The notes under the pieces were generated by a model that saw only the letters and a list, made by a program, of their open reading frames with translations, was not told where the DNA came from and ran no database searches. The position numbers and the translations under genes are program-made. Shown here piece after piece: positions 1 to 7,524 of a stretch of 64,000 nucleotides of DNA. The DNA is taken from NCBI RefSeq assembly GCF_005765165.1, contig NZ_VCIW01000007.1, positions 186,001 through 250,000 on the forward strand. The letters are read 5' to 3'. Source of the DNA: Paenibacillus antri. GTDB lineage: Bacteria; Bacillota; Bacilli; Paenibacillales; YIM-B00363. Position 1 is the first letter of the stretch, and the number at the start of each line of letters is the position of its first letter.

Positions 1-366
1 GACTTGACGGAAGCATATGGAACGGCGAATCTGCAGTCGCTCGTTCGGCAATTTACGTTCAAGCAACGCGTTCTTGAATTGAGGGACAGGTATGTATTTC
101 GCGAACCGCCCTCTTCCGTAATTAGTAGATTCATAACTTTGTATGAACCGGCGGTTTCCGCGGACGGACGCGTCCGGGTCGAAGGGGCCGCGTTCGGCGT
201 CGAAGCGGTGTACGATCGACGGGCGGCGAAGCCGGTCATTCATAGATTCGATTTTATGAACAAAGACTCCAAGCTCATCCCGGTGTATGCGATCGATTTG
301 GAGGCGGAGCGTCCGGCCGAAGAAGTGCTAATGACGGTCCGATTTGAAATCTATTCTCTTACCTGA
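1..366 (+). CDS. C-terminal fragment of a heparinase II/III-like protein (5' cut by window)
   Basis: The reading frame is already open at base 1 and ends at TGA 364-366, so this is the tail of a gene that begins upstream of the window. The roughly 121 visible residues are strand-rich and resemble the C-terminal beta-sandwich of heparinase II/III-family polysaccharide lyases, which cleave uronic-acid polysaccharides by beta-elimination. The catalytic alpha/alpha toroid would lie upstream and cannot be seen. A GH88 enzyme, which removes the unsaturated uronic acid such lyases create, starts 20 bases downstream, which supports the reading. Family assignment from a fragment this short is tentative. 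Confidence 0.5.
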   Translation, partial: DLTEAYGTANLQSLVRQFTFKQRVLELRDRYVFREPPSSVISRFITLYEPAVSADGRVRVEGAAFGVEAVYDRRAAKPVIHRFDFMNKDSKLIPVYAIDLEAERPAEEVLMTVRFEIYSLT

Positions 367-385
367 TACGGAAAGGATGTTACCG

Positions 386-1513
386 ATGAACGTACAAACG
401 GATTGGGCGCAGAGCGCTTGGAACCAGGTGATCGGAAAGGTGTCTCATACGAGCGCCCGCATCGGCCCCGCCTTTCCTCACGCCAGCGTGAATGGCACAT
501 ATGCGTTGGAACCGGCCCACTGGTGGACCGCGGGCTTCTGGCCCGGTCTGCTCTGGCTGCTGTACCGAGACACGAAGGACGAGGCGCTGCGGAACATCGC
601 CGAGGCGTGCGAGGAGAAGCTGGATCAGGTCATTGCCGATTATTACCGTCTGGATCACGATATCGGCTTTATGTGGACGCTGACCGGCGTCGCTCGCTAT
701 AAGCTGCTCGGAAACGAAGACTCCAAGCGCCGTGCGCTGCTGGCGGCCAACCTTCTGGCGGCGCGCTTCAATATTCAAGGAAAGTATATTCGGGCTTGGA
801 ATCCCTGGAAACCCGGGGAAAACAACGCGGGCTGGGCGATCATCGATTGTATGATGAATTTGCCGTTATTGCATTGGGCTTCCGAGGCGACCGGGGATCC
901 GCGGTTCAAGCATATCGCCGTCGCGCATGCGGATACGGTGCTGGAGCATTTCATCCGACCGGACGGCTCGGCGTACCATATCGTCATCTTCGATCCCCTG
1001 ACCGGCGAGAAGGTCGGAGTGAACGGAGGACAGGGCTACTCGGCCGAGTCGGCTTGGTCGCGCGGCACCGCATGGGCGTTGTACGGCATGGCGCTCAGCT
1101 ATCGACATACGGGGGATGAACGTTATTTACAGGCGGCGAAGCGCGCGGCGCATTTCTTCCTCGCCAATCTCCCGGAGGATCATGTCCCCCACTGGGATTT
1201 CCGTCTTCCCGCGGAGGTTCCCAAGCACCGCGATTCGTCGGCCGGGGCGTGCGCGGCTTGCGGCCTCCTGCTGCTTGCGAAGCAGGTGGACGTCGTAGAG
1301 TCCGAACTTTACCGCCAGGCGGGCGAACGCATCCTTCGTTCCTTGTATGAGCGTTACGGCACCTTCGATAAGGAAGACGAAGAAGGGTTGATTCTGCATG
1401 GAACGAGCCATTACCCGGAAGGTAGAAATATTGACGTCCCTCTGATCTACGGCGACTACTACTTCGTGGAAGGCCTCTCTCAATTATTGGGGCACGGCGA
1501 GCTATTTTGGTAA
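386..1513 (+). CDS. GH88 unsaturated glucuronyl hydrolase
   Basis: This 375-residue protein matches the GH88 alpha6/alpha6-barrel family, which hydrates the double bond of delta-4,5-unsaturated uronic acid at the non-reducing end of lyase products and releases it. Asp92 (in HDIGF) and Asp154 (in AIIDCMMNLP) fall where the two catalytic aspartates of Bacillus sp. GL1 UGL (Asp88 and Asp149) lie. There is no signal peptide, so it acts on imported oligosaccharides in the cytoplasm. The ATG at 386 is preceded by GAAAGG at 371-376 with a good spacing; in-frame starts at 344 and 377 overlap or crowd that site. It lies between the lyase-like gene and the DUF2264 gene in one apparent operon, and a paralogue is at 45015-46142. 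Confidence 0.9.
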   Translation: MNVQTDWAQSAWNQVIGKVSHTSARIGPAFPHASVNGTYALEPAHWWTAGFWPGLLWLLYRDTKDEALRNIAEACEEKLDQVIADYYRLDHDIGFMWTLTGVARYKLLGNEDSKRRALLAANLLAARFNIQGKYIRAWNPWKPGENNAGWAIIDCMMNLPLLHWASEATGDPRFKHIAVAHADTVLEHFIRPDGSAYHIVIFDPLTGEKVGVNGGQGYSAESAWSRGTAWALYGMALSYRHTGDERYLQAAKRAAHFFLANLPEDHVPHWDFRLPAEVPKHRDSSAGACAACGLLLLAKQVDVVESELYRQAGERILRSLYERYGTFDKEDEEGLILHGTSHYPEGRNIDVPLIYGDYYFVEGLSQLLGHGELFW

Positions 1514-1528
1514 AGGGGGATCTCGCTC

Positions 1529-3391
1529 ATGCATTCCTTGGCATTACCGATCCAACGTAATCCACTAGCTACAAGAGAAGATCTGCAAGCCGCGGTGAAC
1601 CAACTGTGTCTGCCGTTGCTGCCTTACTACAGCGAAGGGAAAGCCCGCCTGCGGCTCGGAGCGACGGCCTCGGGCTGCACCGGTGCGACGGCCGAGTTGG
1701 AGGGCTTCTCCAGGGTGTTATGGGGGCTCGCGCCGCTAGCTGCCGGAGGAGGTAATAGCGAGCTGTGGGAGACGGTTCGCGAAGGCGTCCGGAACGGGAC
1801 CGACCCTGCGCATCGGGAATATTGGGGAGACGCAGCCGATTATGACCAGAAGCTGGTGGAGATGGCGGCGATCGGGCTGGCGCTTGCGTTAGCTCCCGAC
1901 CACATTTGGGAGCCGCTGCAGGAGCCGGAACGGCAACGGCTGTACCAGTGGCTTCAACAAATCAATCACCGGAAGCTTCATGATTGCAACTGGCTCCTTT
2001 TTCAAGTGGTCGTCAATTTGGGCTTTCGAGCGGTCGGTCTCCCGTACGATCAAGCGCTCATGCACCGAAATTTGGACAGAATCGATGCGTTTTATTTGTC
2101 CGACGGGTGGTATTCCGACGGTCGCGACGCACACTGCGACTATTACGGTCCTTTCGCCATCCATTATTGCTGTCTTATCTATGCCGTCCTAATGGAGAAG
2201 GAGGATCCGGAACGATCCGCCTTATATAAGGAGAGAGCGGCCGGCTTCGCGAAGGACTTCATCCATTGGTTCGCCGGCGACGGGAGCGCCTTGCCGTTCG
2301 GGCGAAGCCTTGCCTATCGATTTACGCAAGCCGCGTTCTGGAGCGCCATGGCGTACGCCGGCGTCGAAGCATTCCCTATGGGCGTGATGAAAGGGATCAT
2401 TCTTCGGAATTTGCGCTGGTGGTTTCGGCAGCCGATCTTTCAAGCGGACGGCACCCTGACGATCGGGTATGCCTATCCGAATCTTATTATGGCGGAAAAT
2501 TATAATGCTCCAGGTTCTCCGTATTGGGCGTTGAAAACGTTCCTGCCGTTGGCCTTGCAGGCGGATCACCCGTTCTGGCAAGCCGAGGAGCAACCGCTCC
2601 CGAAGCTTGCCGAGTCCGCCGTTCAAGCGGAGCCTCGGCAGATCGTTCATCGGCAGGACGAAAGAAATCACGTAGTAGCGTTCAATGCGGGTCATAAGGC
2701 GACCAACGAGCACACGCATACGTCCGCGAAATACGAAAAGTTCGCTTACTCGAACGTGTTCGGGTTCAGCGTGCCCCGGGCGGAATGGGGTCTAGCGCAG
2801 GGGGCGTTCGATTCGATGCTGGCGCTCAGCGAGGAAGACAATCTGTTTCGCGTGAAAAGAACCGCCGAGGAGTATTCCATCCAAGAGAACGTTATCTACA
2901 CGAAGTGGAAGCCCTGGCGCGACGTCGAAGTGCGTACATGGATCGTTTCGGGCGCTCCTTGGCATGTTCGCGTGCACTGCATTCGCTCGAACCGATCCCT
3001 TGTCGCGGCCGAGGGCGGGTTTGCGTTAGGCATCGAAAACCGGGACGTCGAAGCAGGGGATCGCTGGCAGGCCGTTCCTGAAGAGTCCAAGCTTATTGCT
3101 TCTTCTTATTGGGGAGCGAGCGGCGTGATCCGGCTTCTCGGAGGGGGCGCCGTCCATCTCGTTCATCCGAACGCGAACACGAATCTGATCCATCCTCGAA
3201 CGGTCATCCCGACGGTCGCGACGACGCTTGTCCCGGGAACGACTTGGCTTGCGACCGGCGTGTACGGGCAACCCGGAAAAGAGGATTTGGCTCAATGGAG
3301 CCATCCGCCATTTCTTGAGTTTGCGGCGGACGAACTGCTTGTATATTTCGGAAATTCAACGAAAGTAGCGGCTCGCATCGAAACTGGTTGA
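1529..3391 (+). CDS. DUF2264 domain protein
   Basis: This 620-residue protein matches the DUF2264 family along its length. The N-terminal part (roughly residues 15-370) is predicted as an alpha/alpha toroid rich in Trp and Tyr, and the rest is beta-rich. The overall layout resembles polysaccharide lyases and GH88/GH105 enzymes, and DUF2264 genes often occur in pectin or uronate utilisation loci, but to my knowledge no reaction is firmly assigned. No signal peptide is visible. The ATG at 1529 has AAAGGGGGA at 1512-1520, and the gap from the GH88 stop is only 15 bases, so the two genes are co-transcribed. The terminator at 3437 closes this unit. Confidence 0.8.
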   Translation: MHSLALPIQRNPLATREDLQAAVNQLCLPLLPYYSEGKARLRLGATASGCTGATAELEGFSRVLWGLAPLAAGGGNSELWETVREGVRNGTDPAHREYWGDAADYDQKLVEMAAIGLALALAPDHIWEPLQEPERQRLYQWLQQINHRKLHDCNWLLFQVVVNLGFRAVGLPYDQALMHRNLDRIDAFYLSDGWYSDGRDAHCDYYGPFAIHYCCLIYAVLMEKEDPERSALYKERAAGFAKDFIHWFAGDGSALPFGRSLAYRFTQAAFWSAMAYAGVEAFPMGVMKGIILRNLRWWFRQPIFQADGTLTIGYAYPNLIMAENYNAPGSPYWALKTFLPLALQADHPFWQAEEQPLPKLAESAVQAEPRQIVHRQDERNHVVAFNAGHKATNEHTHTSAKYEKFAYSNVFGFSVPRAEWGLAQGAFDSMLALSEEDNLFRVKRTAEEYSIQENVIYTKWKPWRDVEVRTWIVSGAPWHVRVHCIRSNRSLVAAEGGFALGIENRDVEAGDRWQAVPEESKLIASSYWGASGVIRLLGGGAVHLVHPNANTNLIHPRTVIPTVATTLVPGTTWLATGVYGQPGKEDLAQWSHPPFLEFAADELLVYFGNSTKVAARIETG

Positions 3392-3436
3392 TATAACGGT
3401 TGGATATGAGCATCCTACGCGATTTACCTTGTTTTG

Positions 3437-3466
3437 GAGACGCGCATCGAGCGCGTCTCTTTTTAT
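3437..3466 (+). terminator. Intrinsic terminator after the GH88/DUF2264 operon
   Basis: A perfect 9-bp stem (GAGACGCGC at 3437-3445 with GCGCGTCTC at 3451-3459) has a 5-base loop and is followed by TTTTTATTT. It isolates the first operon from the importer operon downstream. Confidence 0.9.
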
Positions 3467-3483
3467 TTGGCGGGAGAAATGTA

Positions 3484-3512
3484 TTTACACCAAAATAACC
3501 CTATGCTAAGAT
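3484..3512 (+). promoter_or_regulatory. Promoter of the importer operon at 3716
   Basis: TTTACA (3484-3489) and TAAGAT (3507-3512) are separated by 17 bases, and TGC directly precedes the -10, giving an extended -10. The start of transcription would be near 3519, just upstream of the operator at 3536. This is a by-eye match and not a mapped start. Confidence 0.5.
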
Positions 3513-3535
3513 TGGAAGCAAATCCGAATAATTAA

Positions 3536-3561
3536 AGAACGATGTTCTCCAATTAAGAACA
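3536..3561 (+). promoter_or_regulatory. Three-part operator, probable IclR-family site (copy 1)
   Basis: The palindrome AGAACGATGTTCT (3536-3548) is followed after 7 bases by a third half-site AGAACA (3556-3561). The same layout recurs at 9711-9686 (minus strand), 10693 and 10774. It lies downstream of the -10, as expected for a repressor site. The IclR protein at 9860 is the natural candidate to bind it. Confidence 0.75.
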
Positions 3562-3628
3562 AATTTGAAGATGGCCCCTCAAATACAGCTTGTCTCTACA
3601 TAGTGTCCCGATAGAGATTGGCAGCCGA

Positions 3629-3680
3629 GTTCTTAACGCGGACCTCCGCGAAGCTCTCACCGGCGCCGGCCGTTAAGAAC
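3629..3680 (+). other. Structured leader: long inverted repeat enclosing two GC hairpins
   Basis: GTTCTTAACG (3629-3638) is exactly complementary to CGTTAAGAAC (3671-3680). Inside are CGCGG/CCGCG (3637-3641 with 3646-3650; its first two bases compete with the outer stem) and the palindrome CCGGCGCCGG (3660-3669). It lies in the untranslated leader of the gene at 3716. No T-run follows, so it is not a simple terminator. The rest of the 324-base gap holds the terminator, promoter and operator listed separately. Confidence 0.45.
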
Positions 3681-3715
3681 CATTCAATAAAAATCATGAG
3701 GGAGGTTATCGTTGT

Positions 3716-5374
3716 ATGAAACTGCAAAGAAATCGTATCGCCGTCTCGTCAGGTATGTCCGTCGTGTTAGCCTTCGGCGTCCTCGCCGGCTGTATGAACG
3801 ACTCCAGCGAACCGCCGACCGGCGAATCCGCACCGCCGGCGGAACAGAACGAGGATACATCGGGGCTTGCGGACGGTGGGGTGACCCACCTAGAGGGGTA
3901 CCCGATTACCAAGGAACCGATCACCATTAAAGCGGCAGTCATGTATAGCTCCTTACGCCCAGAGATGGATACGACAGCCATATGGGAGTACGTAGCCAAG
4001 AAGACAAACATCAACTTGGAGATCGAAGTGTTGAAGGATCGGGATAAAGCGGACTTGATGTTCGCCAGCGGCGACTTCCCCGATCTGCTGATGAACGTCG
4101 GAATCAACGCCAACCAGATGACGAACGCTGCGGAGGGCGGCAATTTCGTCGAGCTGAAGCCGCTGTTGGAACAGTATGCGCCGACGTGGAACCGTTTCCT
4201 GGAAGAGAATAAGCTGGTGTACAACGCTTCCCTGGCCACGGACGGGAAGCTGTACAGTTTACCTTATATCGACTTCGCTCCGTTCGACCGAAACCTGCGG
4301 GATCAATGGATCATTATGGACTCGTGGTTGAAGGAGCTGAATCTGCCGGTTCCCAAAACGACGGAGCAGTTTAAAGACACGTTGTCGGCCATCAAGGCGA
4401 ATGCGGGAACGGGGACGATACCGGCCGACGTTATCCCATATTACTTCTACTTCGACGGCTACGTCGGCGGGCAGTTCGACATCTACGGCAGCTTCGGCGT
4501 GTACGTCACGAGTTCCGATTATGTCGTGGTAGAGAACGGCGTCGTGAAGGATCAGTCCACGAATCCGGCAATGAAGGAACCGTTGAAATATTTAAGAGAT
4601 CTATATGCGGAAGGTCTGATTCCGCCCGAGGTGTTTACGGACGACTTCAACACCTATGCTTCGAAGATCAGTTCCATTCCTCCCATCGTCGGATCGTATC
4701 ACTCCTACGCAAACCGGCAGCCCGACCTTGGCGCGCCTATGGGTCCTCTGGACAGCGGAAACGGACGGAAGCCGTTGATGAGAAGTCAAGCCTATGTTCC
4801 GGGCCCTGCTCATACCGCTATCATAACCAAGAACAACAAATATCCGGTTGCCACGGTTCGTTTGCTGGAGGCCATCGCGACCGACACGGAATTGGGGCTG
4901 ACCGTCAGCAGGGGAACGAAGGGAATCGTCTGGGATACCGACAATGACGGCAAGGCATTCCAACACTTCTGGGAAGAATCTCCGGATAAGATGGCGGAGC
5001 ATGCAGGGGATTTAGGACTGCATAACTCGTTCGTCGCGCTGAAGGATCAAACCTTCTATGAAGAAGTGTGGAAAGAGTCGTCTTACGATACCGTAAATTC
5101 CAGAGCATGGGCTTATGAAAATGTATACAAGGACGTCGTCATGCCCAACGACATGGTGTACGTGGAAGGAGCGCTCGGGCCGGACGACGTCGCAATGCTG
5201 AATCAATATCGTACGGACTTGGCCAACTATCGCAAAGCGGTATTCGCGGATTTCATCACCGGAAAACAGGAGATCGACGCCAACTGGGATGCTTATGTCG
5301 AGCAGATGAACAACCTTGGGTTGGAACCGTTCATCGAGTTAAGGCAGAAAGCGTACGATGTCATGACGAAGTAA
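3716..5374 (+). CDS. Sugar ABC transporter substrate-binding lipoprotein (LplA type)
   Basis: This 552-residue protein is an extracellular solute-binding protein of the large LplA-like class. It captures oligosaccharides at the outer face of the membrane and delivers them to the permease pair encoded next. A basic start, a hydrophobic segment and the lipobox LAGC put the lipidated cysteine at residue 26, followed by a low-complexity Glu/Pro/Ala linker. GGGAGG at 3701-3706 precedes the ATG. The promoter at 3484 and operator at 3536 put it under the probable IclR regulon, so the ligand is likely an acidic oligosaccharide; that ligand is inferred from context only. Confidence 0.88.
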   Translation: MKLQRNRIAVSSGMSVVLAFGVLAGCMNDSSEPPTGESAPPAEQNEDTSGLADGGVTHLEGYPITKEPITIKAAVMYSSLRPEMDTTAIWEYVAKKTNINLEIEVLKDRDKADLMFASGDFPDLLMNVGINANQMTNAAEGGNFVELKPLLEQYAPTWNRFLEENKLVYNASLATDGKLYSLPYIDFAPFDRNLRDQWIIMDSWLKELNLPVPKTTEQFKDTLSAIKANAGTGTIPADVIPYYFYFDGYVGGQFDIYGSFGVYVTSSDYVVVENGVVKDQSTNPAMKEPLKYLRDLYAEGLIPPEVFTDDFNTYASKISSIPPIVGSYHSYANRQPDLGAPMGPLDSGNGRKPLMRSQAYVPGPAHTAIITKNNKYPVATVRLLEAIATDTELGLTVSRGTKGIVWDTDNDGKAFQHFWEESPDKMAEHAGDLGLHNSFVALKDQTFYEEVWKESSYDTVNSRAWAYENVYKDVVMPNDMVYVEGALGPDDVAMLNQYRTDLANYRKAVFADFITGKQEIDANWDAYVEQMNNLGLEPFIELRQKAYDVMTK

Positions 5375-5396
5375 CCGGAAGAGGGGAGGCTATCGG

Positions 5397-6344
5397 GTGG
5401 TCACAGCAGGCTTGAGCAAGCAGCGGGAAAAGGAGAAACCCTTACGCTTTCGAATCTGGCAAAGTCGCGAGCTGTATCTCTTCCTCCTGCCTGCCGTCTT
5501 ACTGGTTATTGTCTTTAGCTACTTGCCGATGTACGGCATCTTGGTGGCGTTTAAAGACTACAAGCCTCACCTCGGCATACTCGACAGCGCATGGGCCGGG
5601 TTTACATATTTCGAGCGATTCTTCTCCATGCCGATGTTCGGCGTCATCCTTAAAAACACGCTGATTTTAAGCTTTTACATGTTGATCGCGGGGTTTCCGC
5701 TTCCGATTATCTTGGCGTTGGCCTTGAACAGCGCACCGAATCAGAAGCTGAAGAAGCTGGTCCAGACGATTACGTATGCTCCGCACTTCATATCCATCGT
5801 CATTATCGTCGGGATGATTAACATCTTCTTCTCCCCATCCACGGGGATCGTCCGAAATTTGCTCAACAACGTAGGACTGATAGAAGGCAACATCGACGTG
5901 CTCATGAACGCGTCCAGCTTTCCGCATCTGTATGTATGGAGCGGCGTGTGGCAGACGCTGGGATGGAGCAGCATCATCTATCTCGGCGCCTTGTCCGGCG
6001 TAGATCCTGCGCTGCATGAGGCCGCCATCATCGACGGCGCGACCAAGTTCCAGAGGGTGTTGCGCATCGATCTGCCGTTAATTGTTCCTACGATCGTCAT
6101 TCTGTTGATTCTTGAATCCGGAACGATCATGAACGTGGGCTTCGAGAAAACCTTCTTGATGCAGAACGCATTCAATCTAAGCACGAGCGAAGTCATCAAC
6201 ACGTATGTGTACAAGATTGGGATTCGGGAGGCGCAGTACAGTCTCTCCGCCGCCATCGGTTTGTTTAATTCCGGCATCAACTTCATTATGATTCTTCTGG
6301 TGAACCAGGTCAGCAGACGATTTGGTCAAGAATCGCTGTGGTAG
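5397..6344 (+). CDS. Sugar ABC transporter permease, LplB type
   Basis: This 315-residue inner-membrane protein has about six membrane segments and the binding-protein-dependent transport signature EAAIIDGATKFQRVLRI near residues 205-221, the loop that docks to the ATPase. The start is GTG at 5397, supported by GAGGGGAGG at 5381-5389. It follows the binding protein by 22 bases and precedes its partner permease by 12 bases, so the three genes form a standard LplABC set without an ATPase. The ATPase at 16177 could energise it. Confidence 0.9.
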   Translation: MVTAGLSKQREKEKPLRFRIWQSRELYLFLLPAVLLVIVFSYLPMYGILVAFKDYKPHLGILDSAWAGFTYFERFFSMPMFGVILKNTLILSFYMLIAGFPLPIILALALNSAPNQKLKKLVQTITYAPHFISIVIIVGMINIFFSPSTGIVRNLLNNVGLIEGNIDVLMNASSFPHLYVWSGVWQTLGWSSIIYLGALSGVDPALHEAAIIDGATKFQRVLRIDLPLIVPTIVILLILESGTIMNVGFEKTFLMQNAFNLSTSEVINTYVYKIGIREAQYSLSAAIGLFNSGINFIMILLVNQVSRRFGQESLW

Positions 6345-6356
6345 GAGGGATCGCCT

Positions 6357-7259
6357 ATGCGACACGCGCTGAAGCGGTCGAATCAGGATCGGTTATATGA
6401 TGCCGTTACCTATGTGATTCTGATCCTGCTGCTGCTCATTGTCGCTTATCCGCTGTATTTCGTCGTCATCGCTTCGATCAGCGATCCGAAATTGGTCGCC
6501 ACCGGACGTATTCTGCTTTGGCCGCAGAGCTTCAACCTGGACGGATATATGGAGGTCGTCCGATATTCTCCTATCTGGACGGGATACCGCAATACGTTGG
6601 TCTATACCGTCTTGTTTACTTCCTTATCGGCGATGATCAGCCTTATGGCCGGATATGCGCTTTCGCGGAAGCCATTCCCCGGGAAAACCGCCGTTATCGC
6701 CTTTCTGCTCTTTACGATGTTTTTCAACGGCGGTCTCATTCCGACGTACCTGCTGATGAAGGAAATAGGACTTTACGGCAGCCCGGCTATTATCGTCCTT
6801 ATGGGGGCGGTCAACGTAACGAATATCATCATTAGCCGAACGTTCATGAAATCGACGATTCCCGATGAATTGTACGAAGCCGCCTGCATGGACGGTTGCT
6901 CGCATACGTCGTTCTTCTTTCGCATCGTCATGCCGGTATCCAAGGCCTTGATCGCGGTATTGGTTCTCTTCGCGGCCGTATCCCAGTGGAATTCCTGGTT
7001 CACCGCGATGATTTATTTGACGAAAGAAGAGCAGATGCCGCTTCAGATGGTGTTACGGGATTTAATCGTCAACCAATCCGCCCTCAGCATGGCCAGCGAT
7101 TCCGCCAGTATGGGAGGGGACGCCGCAGCGCAAATCTATTTGGTGGAGTCGATGCGCTACGCGGTCATTATCGTGTCCACGCTGCCGATTCTATGTTTCT
7201 ACCCGTTCGTGCAAAAGTATTTCGTCAAAGGCGTCATGATCGGGTCGGTCAAAGGATAA
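6357..7259 (+). CDS. Sugar ABC transporter permease, LplC type
   Basis: This 300-residue protein is the second half of the permease pair. It has six predicted membrane segments, a coupling-loop motif EAACMDGCSHTSFFFRI around residues 174-190, and the usual C-terminal ending QKYFVKGVMIGSVKG of the LplC branch. GTAGGAGGGATCG precedes ATG 6357, supplying the ribosome binding site. It is the last gene of the operon, and the stem-loop at 7288 follows its stop within 30 bases. Confidence 0.9.
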   Translation: MRHALKRSNQDRLYDAVTYVILILLLLIVAYPLYFVVIASISDPKLVATGRILLWPQSFNLDGYMEVVRYSPIWTGYRNTLVYTVLFTSLSAMISLMAGYALSRKPFPGKTAVIAFLLFTMFFNGGLIPTYLLMKEIGLYGSPAIIVLMGAVNVTNIIISRTFMKSTIPDELYEAACMDGCSHTSFFFRIVMPVSKALIAVLVLFAAVSQWNSWFTAMIYLTKEEQMPLQMVLRDLIVNQSALSMASDSASMGGDAAAQIYLVESMRYAVIIVSTLPILCFYPFVQKYFVKGVMIGSVKG

Positions 7260-7287
7260 GAAGTATGGAATGGTTACAAAACCAGAA

Positions 7288-7324
7288 ATGTCGTCCGACG
7301 TAAAATTCGTCGGACGACATTTTC
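7288..7324. terminator. Bidirectional intrinsic terminator
   Basis: ATGTCGTCCGACG (7288-7300) pairs perfectly with CGTCGGACGACAT (7308-7320). T-rich sequence follows on the plus strand, and the minus strand reads into ATTTCTGGTTTT. It sits between the convergent LplC and tatA genes and can stop transcripts from both sides. Confidence 0.85.
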
Positions 7325-7338
7325 TTGATCCGTTTACA

Positions 7339-7512
7339 TTACGATCCCTTCGTCTTTTCCGAATCCTCGGTCCATTCCCTTGCGGAGTTCTTAAATTCCT
7401 TAAGAGTGGTGCCGAAGGCCCTTCCCAATTCCGGCAGCTTGCTCGGTCCGAACAAGATCAACGCAAGAATAAAAATCAGGATAAGTCCAGGAATTCCTAT
7501 ACTGCTCAACAA
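7339..7512 (-). CDS. tatA: TatA/TatE-type twin-arginine translocase subunit
   Basis: Reading the minus strand from TTG 7512 to TAA 7339 gives a 57-residue protein. It has a short N-terminal membrane helix ([13 protein letters not shown]), the hinge [14 protein letters not shown], and an amphipathic helix beginning TTLKEFKN, followed by an acidic tail. This is the complete TatA architecture: the subunit that forms the passage for folded proteins across the membrane. AGGAGG (7525-7520) overlaps the stop codon of the upstream gene and lies 7 bases before the TTG, so it is translationally coupled to the Tat-signal protein encoded just before it. No tatC is visible here, so it presumably works with a TatC encoded elsewhere. 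Confidence 0.9.
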   Translation of the reverse strand: MLSSIGIPGLILIFILALILFGPSKLPELGRAFGTTLKEFKNSAREWTEDSEKTKGS

Positions 7513-7524
7513 CCCGATTCCTCC

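Noticed and set aside
3629-3680. Intrinsic terminator in the leader of the importer operon
   Set aside because: No T-run follows the stem, and a ribosome binding site and gene come next.
3562-3715. Known riboswitch class in the importer leader
   Set aside because: I could not match the sequence to any conserved riboswitch core; it is reported only as a folded leader.
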